Source: DATGLG01 sp035294245
GTDB lineage: Bacteria; Pseudomonadota; Alphaproteobacteria; JACZXZ01
Length of the DNA: 64,000 nt
Assembly (NCBI GenBank): GCA_035294245.1
Contig: DATGLG010000068.1
Coordinates: 62,001-126,000, forward strand
Direction of reading: 5' to 3'
How positions within the stretch are numbered: position 1 is the first letter of the stretch; every line of letters begins with the position of its first letter. The translations under genes and the position numbers were made by a program. The notes under the pieces are model-generated. The model saw nothing but the letters and a program-made list of their open reading frames with translations, was not told the DNA's origin and did no database searches. Positions 52,615 through 61,291 of this stretch are shown here, one piece after another.

Positions 52615-54984
52615 ATGATGGAGCACGGAAAGCCGGGAAAGGGCATCGGCGCGCGGCTCGTCCGCAAAGAGGATGCACGCCATCTCCATGGCCGTGGCAA
52701 TTTCGTCGGCGATATCGCCATGCCGAACCTTATGGAGCTGGCCTTCCTGCGCAGCCCGATCGCGCATGGACGCCTACGCGCGATCACCGTACCGCCGGCG
52801 ATCGCGGATCGTACCTATACCGCCGAGACGCTCACCGGGGTGAAGCCGATGCAGGCGGTGAACAGCATTCCCGGCTTCAAGCCTTCAGACTATCCGGTGC
52901 TCGCGACAGGGAAGGTGCGTTTCGTTGGCGAGCCCGTGGCGATGTGCCTGGGCATTACACGTGCCGAGGCCGAAGACCTGTGCCAGAAAATTATCCTGGA
53001 CATCGAGGAGCTCCCGGCCGTTGTCGACGTTGCCGAGGCGCGCAAGCCGGGCTCAGCCCTACTGCACGAGGCCTGGGGCGACAATCTCTTCATGATCACC
53101 AATACGGAAAGCCGCTTCGAAGAGCTCGCCAAAGACGCTCCCGTCGTCGTCACGCGCGAATACAACTTGGCGCGTCAATGCATGTCGCCGATGGAAGGAA
53201 AGGGCGCGCTCGCGTATTGGGACGATCGCGCCGATCAGCTCGTCGTCTACGCCTCGACGCAGGTTCCCCACGTCATCCGCACCGGGCTCTCACTCTGCCT
53301 CGGCCTCGATCAGCGACGCATTCGCGTGATCGCGCCCGATGTCGGCGGCGGGTTTGGGTTCAAGTGCATCCTGCAACCCGAGGAGGTCGCGGTCGCATGG
53401 CTCGCGATGACGCGGCGTCACCCGGTGCGCTGGATCGAGGATCGGCGCGAGCATCTGATCGCCGCCGCCAATTCCCGCGAGCACCGCTATCGCGTCACGG
53501 CCTATGCGGATCGTCGAGGGCGCCTCCTCGCCCTCGACGCCGAGGTGATGGTGGATGTCGGGGCCTATTCCGTGTGGCCGTTCTCTGCGGGTCTCGAGGC
53601 GGCCCAAGCCGGCGGGAATCTGCCGGGGCCATATGCCTTCGACGGCTATCGTTGCAAGACCTATTCCGTCGCCACCAACAAGCCGCCGCTCACGCCCTAT
53701 CGGGGTGTTGCGCGTCCTGGCGTGTGCTTCGTGATCGAGCTTACCATCGATGCCATCGCCCGTGCCGTCGGCCGCGAGCCGGCCGAGGTGCGTCTCGAGA
53801 ATCTCGTCCCCGCCGCCGCCATGCCTTACAACAACGTCACGAAGAAGCATTACGACAGCGGCGATTTCCCCAAGAGCCTACGGCTTGCCATGGAGCGGAT
53901 CGATCTCGCCGCGTTGCGCGAGCGACAGAAGAAGGCGGAGCCGGATGGCCGTCTCATAGGTGTTGGCTTCGCCACCTATACCGAGCAGACGGCCCACGGC
54001 ACCAAGGTCTTCGCATCCTGGGGCATTCCTCTCGTCCCCGGCTACGAGCAGGCGACCGTGAAGCTCACGCCGGATGGCGGCCTCGAGGTGCGCGTCGGCG
54101 TCCAATCCCACGGCCAGGGGATGGAGACGACTCTCGCGCAGGTAGCGAACGAGATCCTCGGGATCGATCCGGCCATCATCAGTGTCATCCATGGTGACAC
54201 CGCACTGACGCCCTATTCGACCGGCACCTATGCCTCGCGCAGTATCGTAATGGCCGGCGGCGCCGTCTCGCGCTCCTGCACGGTTCTGGGCGAGCGACTG
54301 AAGCGCATCGGCGCCCATCTGCTCCAATGCCACGCCGACGAGGTTCGCCTCGAGAATGCGGCGGTTCACGGGCCGCGCGGTCAGGTGTCGATCCGCGAGA
54401 TCGCCGATGTCTGGTATTTGAAGCCGGAGCAGCTTCCCGACGATGTCGATCTCGGCGGGCTGGAAGCTACCGTCGGCTACAAGCCGAAAGTGGATAGCGG
54501 CGCCTTCAGTTACGCTACCCATGCCGCGGTCGTCGCCGTCGATCCCGAGATCGGGACGGTCGAGATTCTCGATTACGTCATCGTCGAGGATTGCGGCACC
54601 CTCGTGAATCCAATGGTCGTCGAAGGCCAGACCTATGGCGGTACCGCGCAAGGGATCGGCACCGCGCTCTACGAGGAAATGACTTATGATGGCAACGGCC
54701 AGCCAATGGCATCGACCCTTGCCGATTATCTGCTTCCGGGCGCCGCCGAGGTGCCACGGCTGCGCATGTATCATCTCGAGACACCCTCCCCTTACACCGA
54801 TCACGGCATCAAGGGCGTTGGCGAAGGTGGGGCCATCGCGCCGTCGGGGGCCATCGTGAACGCCATCAACGATGCGCTGCGGTCCCTTAACGTTGAGCTC
54901 AGCGAGATTCCCGTCACCCCGCGACGGCTGCTCACGGCCCTCATCGAGGCGCAGCAGCCGCAAGGTCGGAGCACCGCCGAATGA
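52615..54984 (+). CDS. molybdenum hydroxylase large subunit (xanthine dehydrogenase family)
   Basis: The protein has 789 residues from ATG 52615 (AGGAG upstream). It binds the molybdopterin-cytosine-dinucleotide cofactor: DVGGGFGFKCILQPEE, the loop PYRGVARPGVCF (about 361-371), and the catalytic Glu737 in GVGEGGAIAPSG. The loop lacks the CSFR of CO dehydrogenase, so CO oxidation is unlikely. The family hydroxylates N-heteroaromatics, aldehydes or aromatic acids. It overlaps the FAD subunit gene by 4 bp. Confidence 0.93.
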   Translation: MMEHGKPGKGIGARLVRKEDARHLHGRGNFVGDIAMPNLMELAFLRSPIAHGRLRAITVPPAIADRTYTAETLTGVKPMQAVNSIPGFKPSDYPVLATGKVRFVGEPVAMCLGITRAEAEDLCQKIILDIEELPAVVDVAEARKPGSALLHEAWGDNLFMITNTESRFEELAKDAPVVVTREYNLARQCMSPMEGKGALAYWDDRADQLVVYASTQVPHVIRTGLSLCLGLDQRRIRVIAPDVGGGFGFKCILQPEEVAVAWLAMTRRHPVRWIEDRREHLIAAANSREHRYRVTAYADRRGRLLALDAEVMVDVGAYSVWPFSAGLEAAQAGGNLPGPYAFDGYRCKTYSVATNKPPLTPYRGVARPGVCFVIELTIDAIARAVGREPAEVRLENLVPAAAMPYNNVTKKHYDSGDFPKSLRLAMERIDLAALRERQKKAEPDGRLIGVGFATYTEQTAHGTKVFASWGIPLVPGYEQATVKLTPDGGLEVRVGVQSHGQGMETTLAQVANEILGIDPAIISVIHGDTALTPYSTGTYASRSIVMAGGAVSRSCTVLGERLKRIGAHLLQCHADEVRLENAAVHGPRGQVSIREIADVWYLKPEQLPDDVDLGGLEATVGYKPKVDSGAFSYATHAAVVAVDPEIGTVEILDYVIVEDCGTLVNPMVVEGQTYGGTAQGIGTALYEEMTYDGNGQPMASTLADYLLPGAAEVPRLRMYHLETPSPYTDHGIKGVGEGGAIAPSGAIVNAINDALRSLNVELSEIPVTPRRLLTALIEAQQPQGRSTAE

Positions 54985-55811
54985 AGCCAGTCTCTTTTGA
55001 CTATCAGCGTCCCGAGACGCTCGAGCGCGCCGTGTCGCTGCTGGCGGATGCGAACGGCGAAGCCCGCCCCCTCGCCGGCGGACAGACGCTGGGCCCGATG
55101 CTCAATCTCCGCCTCGTGATGCCGGTGCTTCTCGTGGATATCGGGCGTCTCCCCGCCCTGCGCCGCATCGAGGATCGCGGCGACCGCCTCATCCTTGGCG
55201 CCGGCGTCACCCATGCGACGATCGAGGACCGCGCCGACAGCTCGCCGCTCGGCAAGCTGCTGTCCCATGTCGCTGGGACCATCGCCTACCGCGCCATCCG
55301 TAATCGCGGCACCATCGGCGGCAGTCTCTCCCATGCCGACCCCGCCGCGGACTGGATCACCGCAATGACACTGCTCGGCGCCGACGTCATCATTGCCAGC
55401 GCCAAGGGCAAGCAGCGCATTGCCATGGCAAGCTTCATGCGCGGCGCCTTCGCGACTACCACCGCGCCGGGCGAGCTCCTCGAAGCGATCGAGATCCCGA
55501 AGCTGTCATCAGGGGCGAGATGGGGCTACTACAAGGTTTGCCGCAAGACGGGCGAGTTCCCTGACGCGATCGGCGCCGCACTGTTCGATCCCGATCGCGG
55601 GATGAGCCGCGTGATTGCGGGGGCTCTCGACGGCGCGCCGATGGCGCTTCCCTCGCTCGCGGAACAGATCGCGCGCGAAAGCGTCGGCGCCGCCTCTGCC
55701 GAGCGTGTCGGGGCAGCCGTCGCCGAGGCCGCACCCCATCTCGACCCCGTCGACCATCAGCTCCACGCCGCGGCGGTGCGCCGCGCCATCCTCCAGGCCT
55801 ACGCGCGATGA
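54981..55811 (+). CDS. molybdenum hydroxylase FAD-binding subunit (CoxM-like)
   Basis: The protein has 276 residues. The FAD motifs ARPLAGGQTLGPMLNLRL, RNRGTIGGSLSHADPAAD and the C-terminal CO_deh_flav_C part are present. It passes electrons from the Fe-S subunit to an acceptor. The ATGA overlap with the large subunit and a 4-bp overlap with the next gene show tight coupling. Confidence 0.93.
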   Translation: MKPVSFDYQRPETLERAVSLLADANGEARPLAGGQTLGPMLNLRLVMPVLLVDIGRLPALRRIEDRGDRLILGAGVTHATIEDRADSSPLGKLLSHVAGTIAYRAIRNRGTIGGSLSHADPAADWITAMTLLGADVIIASAKGKQRIAMASFMRGAFATTTAPGELLEAIEIPKLSSGARWGYYKVCRKTGEFPDAIGAALFDPDRGMSRVIAGALDGAPMALPSLAEQIARESVGAASAERVGAAVAEAAPHLDPVDHQLHAAAVRRAILQAYAR

Positions 55812-56989
55812 AGCAGATCTTCCTAACCGTCAATGGCAGACGAGTCGAGGCCGCCGTCGAGCCGCGCCTGAGCCTGGCCGATTTCCTGCGCAACCACCTT
55901 CGCCTGACCGGGACGCATCTCGGCTGCGAGCATGGCGTCTGCGGCGCCTGCACGATCCTCCTCGACGGCGCGCCGGCGCGCTCCTGTATCGCCTATGCGG
56001 TCGCTTGCGACGGTGCCGAGGTTCGTACGGTCGAGGGCTTTGGGGACGATGCCGTGATGGGCAAGCTGCGCGAGGCCTTCCATCTCGATCATGCGCTCCA
56101 ATGCGGCTTCTGCACGCCCGGCATGCTCATAACCGCCCGCGATATCGTGACGCGCCTTGCGAACCCGGACGAGCGGCGCATTCGCACGGAGCTTGCCGGG
56201 AATCTCTGCCGCTGCACCGGCTATATGGGCATCGTCAACGCCATTCAGCGCGTGATCCACGAGGTGCCGGCGGCAGCGCGGCTCGGTCGTGCCGCGATCG
56301 AGACGGTTGCCGCGGCACCGGCCGCCGCCGTCGCGACCGCATCCACGGCACCTCCAGTCGCTGCGGAGCCCGCACCGACACCGCGATTCGCGCCGCCGCT
56401 TGCGCCTGCGACGGCGGGCTCCGGTCCCGAGAAGGGCTGGTCGCGCCTCGTCGATAGCTTCACGGTCGATATGCCGCCTGGCGACGCCTGGAAGCTTTTC
56501 GCGGACATCGACCGTCTCGCCCGCTGCCTGCCCGGAGCCGAGCTCGCCGAGACGAACGGGCGCGATCTCAAGGGCGCCATGCGCGTCGCCTTCGGGCCGA
56601 TCAAGGCGAGCTTCGCCGGCACGGGGACGATCGAGCGCGACGACGCGCAGATGTCTGGCACCCTTAGCGGCGGCGGCAGCGATACGCGCAGCGGATCGCG
56701 CGCCAAGGGCTTGATACGCTACCGTTTATTTCCCCTCGAGGAGGGCCGCCAGACGCGCGTGGAGCTCGTCCTCGACTACCAGATCCAGGGCGCCTTCGCC
56801 CAGTTCAGCCGCGGCGGGCTGGTCAAGGATTTCGCGGGGCGGCTGATCGCCGAGTTTGCGCGCAACCTGGCCGGCATCCGCCCGAGCGGGCCCGAGGCGC
56901 CACCGCCGCCGCGCGCGGCCGAGCTCAAGGCCGGGGCGCTGATCTGGCAGGTGCTGTGGGGCCGCATTCGGCGCTGGCTGGGCTTCTAA
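55808..56989 (+). CDS. molybdenum hydroxylase [2Fe-2S] subunit fused to CoxG (SRPBCC) domain
   Basis: The protein has 393 residues, more than twice the normal small subunit. Residues 1-155 form the 2Fe-2S subunit: C40, C45, C48, C60 (CEHGVCGACTI) and C99, C102, C134, C136 (CGFCTPG, CRCTGYM). After an Ala/Pro linker (about 165-210), residues 213-355 are a CoxG-type SRPBCC domain (FTVDMPPGDAWKLFADIDRL, LKGAMRVAFGPIKASFAGTG). CoxG helps anchor or assemble CO dehydrogenase-type enzymes at the membrane. A short hydrophobic tail (LIWQVLWGRIRRWLGF) may touch the membrane. The fusion is unusual. Confidence 0.9.
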   Translation: MKQIFLTVNGRRVEAAVEPRLSLADFLRNHLRLTGTHLGCEHGVCGACTILLDGAPARSCIAYAVACDGAEVRTVEGFGDDAVMGKLREAFHLDHALQCGFCTPGMLITARDIVTRLANPDERRIRTELAGNLCRCTGYMGIVNAIQRVIHEVPAAARLGRAAIETVAAAPAAAVATASTAPPVAAEPAPTPRFAPPLAPATAGSGPEKGWSRLVDSFTVDMPPGDAWKLFADIDRLARCLPGAELAETNGRDLKGAMRVAFGPIKASFAGTGTIERDDAQMSGTLSGGGSDTRSGSRAKGLIRYRLFPLEEGRQTRVELVLDYQIQGAFAQFSRGGLVKDFAGRLIAEFARNLAGIRPSGPEAPPPPRAAELKAGALIWQVLWGRIRRWLGF

Positions 56990-57005
56990 GCCGCGGGAAG
57001 CCCGG

Positions 57006-57941
57006 TCAGAACGCCACCTGGTCGCCGCCCTTGAGCGCGAGCATGGCGCGCGCCTCCTGGGGGGTGGCGACCTCCAGCGACAGCTCGGCGAGGATGCGGC
57101 GGATCTTGGCCACCTGGTCGCCATTGCTGGCGGCGAGGCGCCCCTTGGCAAGATAGAGGCTGTCCTCAAGTCCCACGCGAACATTGCCGCCCATCATCGC
57201 GCCGGTGGTGACGAATCCCATCTGATGCCGGCCGGCGGCGAGGATCGACCAATGATAATCCTTGCCGAAAAGCTTGTCGGCGATACGCCGCATATGCATG
57301 AGATTTTCCGGATCGGCCCCGATTCCGCCGAGAATGCCGAAGATGGTCTGCACGAAGAGCGGCGGCCGCACCAGCCCGCGGTCGAGAAAATGCGCCAGGT
57401 TATAGAGATGGCCGACGTCGTAGCATTCGAACTCGAAGCGTGTGCCGCAACCCTCGCCCAATTCCTTCAAGATGAATTCAATGTCCTTGAAGGTATTTCT
57501 AAAAATCGCATCGCGCGAGCCTTCGAGATGGGCCGGCTCCCAGTCGTATTTCCAGTCCTTGTAGCGCGCGAGCATGGGATAGAGGCCGAAATTCATCGAG
57601 CCCATGTTGAGCGAGCACATCTCTGGCTTTGCTTTAAGAGGGGCCGCCAAGCGCTCCTGCAAGCTCATGCCCTGGCCGCCGCCGGTGGTGATGTTCACGA
57701 CCGCGTCGGTCTGCTGCTTGATGCGCGGCAGGAACTGGAAGAACACGGCGGGGTCCGGCGTGGGCCGGCCGGTCGCCGGGTCGCGGGCATGGAGGTGGAT
57801 GATGGCGGCCCCCGCCTCCGCCGCAGCGATGGATTCGCGGGCGATTTCGTCCGGCGTCACCGGCAGATAGGGCGACATGGTGGGGGTATGGATCGAGCCG
57901 GTGACGGCGCAGGTGATGATGACTTTCCGGCTCGCGGCCAT
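57006..57941 (-). CDS. BKACE family (DUF849) beta-keto acid cleavage enzyme
   Basis: The protein has 311 residues from ATG 57941. The family cleaves a 3-oxo acid with acetyl-CoA, giving acetoacetate and an acyl-CoA; the first known member is 3-keto-5-aminohexanoate cleavage enzyme. The zinc motif HLHARDP, the start VIITCAVTGSIHTPTMSP and the central NITTGGGQG are clear. It faces the molybdenum hydroxylase end (16-bp gap), so it may process a product of the same pathway. The keto acid is not identifiable from sequence. Confidence 0.92.
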   Translation of the reverse strand: MAASRKVIITCAVTGSIHTPTMSPYLPVTPDEIARESIAAAEAGAAIIHLHARDPATGRPTPDPAVFFQFLPRIKQQTDAVVNITTGGGQGMSLQERLAAPLKAKPEMCSLNMGSMNFGLYPMLARYKDWKYDWEPAHLEGSRDAIFRNTFKDIEFILKELGEGCGTRFEFECYDVGHLYNLAHFLDRGLVRPPLFVQTIFGILGGIGADPENLMHMRRIADKLFGKDYHWSILAAGRHQMGFVTTGAMMGGNVRVGLEDSLYLAKGRLAASNGDQVAKIRRILAELSLEVATPQEARAMLALKGGDQVAF

Positions 57942-57996
57942 GATTCTCCTCCCCAGTTTCCGGCGTCCCGAGCCCCCGTTTCCGGGGGGATGCAGA

Positions 57997-58087
57997 GGGG
58001 GGCGACGTTGGCATCCCCCCTCTCGCGTTTTTGGCGGAAAACCTGGACTCGCAGGGGGCGACGCCGGGGGGCGACATTGGCATCCCC
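57997..58087. repeat. direct repeat GGGGGGCGAC-TTGGCATCCCC, two copies
   Basis: Copy 1 at 57997-58020 and copy 2 at 58066-58087 differ at the G/A after GAC and at the end. Spacing is 69 bp. Each half is itself near-palindromic (GGGG ... CCCC), so they are likely small mobile or REP-like sequences. Confidence 0.6.
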
Positions 58088-58155
58088 TTCGCGTCGTCTT
58101 CCCGCCGCGATCAGGCGGCCCGTCAATACAGGATGAGATTAAGTTGAGGCGCTCT

Positions 58156-58221
58156 TGCCGTCGCCCCCGCGCAGGCGGGGGCCCGGGAGTCACTGGATTC
58201 CCGCTTTCGCGGGAATGACGA
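58156..58221. repeat. REP-like double hairpin
   Basis: Two perfect 8-bp stems: GCCCCCGC/GCGGGGGC (58163-58170, 58175-58182) and ATTCCCGC/GCGGGAAT (58197-58204, 58209-58216). The second, followed by GAC, is the widely dispersed proteobacterial GTCATTCCCGCGAAAGCGGGAAT-type element. Confidence 0.7.
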
Positions 58222-58328
58222 TGCCCTTATCGCGACTCAGCTCAAACTCGATCCTCACCGGCTCTTGATATCCGGGCCGAACTCGCCGATCAATGGGCCC
58301 GAATTCCCCACGCGCGGCAGGTCCCTCG

Positions 58329-59267
58329 ATGGCTTCCCCCCTCCTTCGCATCGGCACGCGCGGCAGCCCGATGGCCCTCGTCCAGGCGCACTGCGTGGCG
58401 GAGGCGCTGCGGGCGGCCCACCCGGCTTTGGCCGATCCCGACGCCATCGCCGTCACCGTCATCAGGACGACGGGCGACCGGGTGCAGGACCGCACCCTCG
58501 CCGAGATCGGCGGCAAGGGTCTCTTCACCAAGGAGATCGACGAGGCGCTCCTGAGCGGCGCCATCGACATGGCGGCCCATTCGGTCAAGGACGTGCCGAC
58601 CTGGCTGCCGCCGGCGCTCACCCTCGCCGGGATTCTCCCGCGCGACGATCCGCGCGACGCCTTCGTCTCGCTCACGGCGGAAAGCCTCGAGGCGCTCCCC
58701 GCGGGGGCCGTGATCGGCACGGCCTCGCTGCGCCGCCAGGCGCAGATCCTCCATCGCCATCCGCGGCTCAAGGTCGTGCCCTTCCGCGGCAATGCGGGGA
58801 CGCGGCTGCGCAAGCTCGCCGAGGGCCAGGCCGACGCCACCATCCTCGGCATCGCGGGGCTGGTCCGTATCGACGAGGCCAAGGCGGCGCGACGAGTGCT
58901 CTCCCCCGAGGAGATGCTGCCCGCGGTGGGCCAGGGGGCCATCGGCGTCACCATCCGTAGTGACGACGGGCAAGCGCGCGGCTGGCTCGCCGCGATCAAT
59001 CACGGGCCGAGCGTGACCTGCATCGCGGCGGAGCGCGCCCTCCTCGCCGAGCTCGACGGCTCCTGCCGCACGCCCATCGCCGGCCTTGCGGAGATCGACG
59101 CCGCCGGCCGCCTGCGCCTGCGCGGCCTGGTGGCGACCCCCGACGGCCGCGCGCTCCACGAGCACGAGATCGAGGGCGCCGTCGCGGACGCCGTTCGCCT
59201 CGGCACCGAGGCGGGCAAGGCCCTCAAGGCGCGGGCCGGCGCGGCCTTCCTCGCGACCTTGGGGTGA
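58329..59267 (+). CDS. hemC: porphobilinogen deaminase (hydroxymethylbilane synthase)
   Basis: The protein has 312 residues from ATG 58329 (an upstream in-frame ATG at 58293 is possible). It polymerises four porphobilinogens to hydroxymethylbilane in heme biosynthesis. The dipyrromethane cofactor is held by Cys246 (LDGSCRTPIAG). RIGTRGSPMALVQAH, IGGKGLFTKEIDEALL, AAHSVKDVPTWLP and GTASLRRQAQ are hallmark segments. No other heme gene is adjacent (hemD is not here). Confidence 0.96.
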   Translation: MASPLLRIGTRGSPMALVQAHCVAEALRAAHPALADPDAIAVTVIRTTGDRVQDRTLAEIGGKGLFTKEIDEALLSGAIDMAAHSVKDVPTWLPPALTLAGILPRDDPRDAFVSLTAESLEALPAGAVIGTASLRRQAQILHRHPRLKVVPFRGNAGTRLRKLAEGQADATILGIAGLVRIDEAKAARRVLSPEEMLPAVGQGAIGVTIRSDDGQARGWLAAINHGPSVTCIAAERALLAELDGSCRTPIAGLAEIDAAGRLRLRGLVATPDGRALHEHEIEGAVADAVRLGTEAGKALKARAGAAFLATLG

Positions 59268-59310
59268 GGCACGACCCGAGTCGCGTATCGTCGCGCACAT
59301 CCATGTGTGG

Positions 59311-59435
59311 GACGTGTCATGGCGACCCCGAGCGTCGCGAGGGGGAAGCCATCCAGACTTATGACAAAGGCTGGATCGCGTCGCCCCTCACGGGGCTCGC
59401 GATGACGCTCGGCTTCAAACCCTCATAAAAGTCGT
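59311..59435. repeat. dispersed repeat, copy A
   Basis: A segment beginning CGTGTCATGGCGACCCCGAG and containing GGGGGAAGCCATCCAGACT, then AAGGCTGGATCG and CGGGGCTCGCGATGACGCT. Copies C (63207) and B (62302, shorter) share it in the same orientation. A degenerate fragment lies at 59482-59520, and between them is an ATGCCCGC/GCGGGCAT hairpin at 59438-59460. Confidence 0.75.
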
Positions 59436-59546
59436 GGATGCCCGCGACGAGCGCGGGCATGACGATGGGATGTTTGTCGAAGACTGGCTTGCTTCCCCCT
59501 CGCGGGGCTCGCGAAGACGCCCTTGCGGCAATTGTGGTTCCACTCC

Positions 59547-59945
59547 TCACGGCGCCGGCGTCACCACGACCACGCCCAGCATCCCGCCCTGCTCATGATG
59601 GGCGCAGAAGTAGCGATACGTCCCCGGCACCGTAAAGGCATGGCTATAGACCTGACCCGGTGGGATGTCGCCGGAATCGAACGCCTGCCCGCCCGCGGGC
59701 ACGCCCGCGTCATCAGCCTTCCTCGCCCGGGCCGGATCGTCCGTCACCGTATGCGTGATGATCGAGGTGTTCCGCCATTCCACGGTTTGGCCGGCACGGA
59801 TGGTGACGTTTGCCGGGTCATAGCTTTCGAAGCTCATGTCGACCACCGCCGCCATGCCGGGCACGGGAGGCCCATGCGCGGGCCCGCTCAAGCCGCATCC
59901 GCCCAGGAGCATCGCCATCGTGATGATCCCAAGTATTCGTGCCAC
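59547..59945 (-). CDS. cupredoxin-domain lipoprotein
   Basis: The protein has 132 residues. A lipobox LLGGC (Cys17) marks it as a lipoprotein. The plastocyanin-like fold has type-1 copper ligands H65 (ITHTVTDD), C114, H117 and M122 (YFCAHHEQGGM). It is a periplasmic, membrane-tethered electron carrier or copper protein. It is the last gene of a minus-strand pair and faces the dispersed repeat. A second, Tat-type cupredoxin is encoded 1.8 kb away. Confidence 0.9.
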   Translation of the reverse strand: MARILGIITMAMLLGGCGLSGPAHGPPVPGMAAVVDMSFESYDPANVTIRAGQTVEWRNTSIITHTVTDDPARARKADDAGVPAGGQAFDSGDIPPGQVYSHAFTVPGTYRYFCAHHEQGGMLGVVVVTPAP

Positions 59946-59952
59946 GGCGCGG

Positions 59953-60312
59953 TCAGAACTGGCCGCGCAGCACGACGACGGAGGGTGCCGCGACGATCGG
60001 CGCTGCGACGATGCCCGGCTGCGGGACGATCACCGGCGACGGCACGAGGAGCCGCGGGGACGGGAAAAAGAACGGGCGCTCGACGAACAAGGCGCGGCGC
60101 GCGAAGAATGGCCGGGATGGGAAGAACGGCCGCGAAGGCGCGAAGAGGCGCTCCCGGAAAAACACCCGCGCGTGCGGCGCAAAGACGGGTGCGCCTTGGA
60201 ACGCGAAGCCGCCCCGCACCGCGACGTGATGCCGTCCTCCTGCGAGCGCAAGCGATACGCTCATCAGGAGCACAGCCGTCAAGCACGCGATGAAGGAAGC
60301 CATGCGCTTCAT
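59953..60312 (-). CDS. small secreted protein rich in Phe, Arg and Pro
   Basis: The protein has 119 residues from ATG 60312. A signal peptide (MASFIACLTAVLLMSVSLALA) is followed by a low-complexity body with repeated PFF-type units (FRERLFAPSRPFFPSRPFF, then RRALFVERPFFFPSPRLL). It has no known family. It precedes the cupredoxin lipoprotein by 7 bp, so both are probably one transcript. Confidence 0.7.
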   Translation of the reverse strand: MKRMASFIACLTAVLLMSVSLALAGGRHHVAVRGGFAFQGAPVFAPHARVFFRERLFAPSRPFFPSRPFFARRALFVERPFFFPSPRLLVPSPVIVPQPGIVAAPIVAAPSVVVLRGQF

Positions 60313-60488
60313 CAGGCCGCCTCGTCGCTTGATTGGAGTGGACTGGAGAATACTGCCACAACGGCGTGGCCCCGAATAATCACTATGCGGTGAGCTCCTT
60401 CCAATGAGGGGCGCGACAGCGAGATGGAATAGCATCCGGCCGACGTTACCCATCGCGATGTCGAGCGCCTCAGATGGCGCGATGGCCG

Positions 60489-60517
60489 GGAACCTTTTTC
60501 GGCCCTATCGCATCTAA
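60489..60517 (+). promoter_or_regulatory. ECF-type promoter of the sigma-factor gene
   Basis: GGAACCT (60489-60495), a 17-bp spacer, then TCTAA (60513-60517), close to the RpoE-type GGAACTT-N16-TCTAA. It lies 22 bp before the ECF sigma-factor ATG at 60539. This suits positive autoregulation. Confidence 0.5.
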
Positions 60518-60538
60518 GGTGGAAATGGGGCGGGTGCT

Positions 60539-61291
60539 ATGGAGCAGGTACTGACGAGGCTGGGTCCGTGGTCGTCCGACGCGGAGCTCGTGTCGCTGAT
60601 TCGGCAGGGCACGGCGCCGGCCTTCGCGGTCCTGATGCGGCGGAACAACCAACGCTTGTTTCGGCTCGCCCGCAGCATCCTCAAGGACGATTTCGAGGCC
60701 GAGGACGCCGTTCAGGAGGCCTATATCCGCGCCTTCACCAACCTCGATGCCTTCAAAGGCACGGCATCCCTCTCGACCTGGCTCGCACGGATCACCGTCA
60801 ACGAGGCGCTTGGCCGCCTGCGCCGCCGAAAGCCGGTTGCCGATCTCGAAGACCTGGACACGATGACCTCATCCGATAGGCGACCCACCCTGACATCCTT
60901 CGGCCCGTTCGGGCCAATCAATCCCGAGGAGGCGGCCGCGCGCGGCGAGCTGAGGGCCCTGCTCGAGAAGGCGATCGACGAGCTCCCCGCCTCATTCCGC
61001 GCCGTCTTCATCCTCCGCGCCATCGAGCAGCTGTCGGTCGAGGAGACCGCCGCCTGCCTCGACATCCCGAAGGACACGGTGAAGACCCGGTTCCATCGCG
61101 CCCGGCGGCTGATTCGGCAAAATCTCGGCGCGGCGTTCGCCTCGATCCTCGCTGACGCCTTCGCTTTCGCAGGCGCTCGCTGCGACCGCATCGTCGCGAG
61201 CGTCCTGAGCCGCCTCGGCATGCCGGAGGAGCCGGCGGACTCAAGCGGCGCGCCATTGATCAACCACGGAAACAGAGAGGAAAAGCCATGA
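60539..61291 (+). CDS. ECF-family RNA polymerase sigma factor
   Basis: The protein has 250 residues, longer than the usual 180-200. Region 2 is about 20-85 (LARSILKDDFEAEDAVQEAYIRAF, with the -10 recognition helix) and region 4 about 140-200 (LPASFRAVFILRAIEQLSVEETAACLDIPKDTVKTR). A C-terminal extension (about 205-250) is not typical. No anti-sigma gene is adjacent. It overlaps the next gene by 4 bp (ATGA), and the operon continues to a secreted protein and a cupredoxin, which suggests copper or redox stress as the signal. Confidence 0.92.
   Translation: MEQVLTRLGPWSSDAELVSLIRQGTAPAFAVLMRRNNQRLFRLARSILKDDFEAEDAVQEAYIRAFTNLDAFKGTASLSTWLARITVNEALGRLRRRKPVADLEDLDTMTSSDRRPTLTSFGPFGPINPEEAAARGELRALLEKAIDELPASFRAVFILRAIEQLSVEETAACLDIPKDTVKTRFHRARRLIRQNLGAAFASILADAFAFAGARCDRIVASVLSRLGMPEEPADSSGAPLINHGNREEKP

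Larger units (their letters stand above)
57942..58328. other. 387-bp intergenic region with dispersed repeats
   Basis: No gene is supported here. It holds two copies of GGGGGGCGACRTTGGCATCCCC (57997-58020 and 58066-58087) and a double hairpin at 58156-58221 of REP type. The rest is GC-rich without a clear promoter for hemC, which may be driven from the last 100 bp. Confidence 0.7.

Noticed and set aside
52615..56989. Carbon monoxide dehydrogenase (CoxMSL)
   Set aside because: The large-subunit loop reads PYRGVARP rather than the AYRCSFR of CO dehydrogenase, so CO oxidation is not supported despite the CoxG-like domain.
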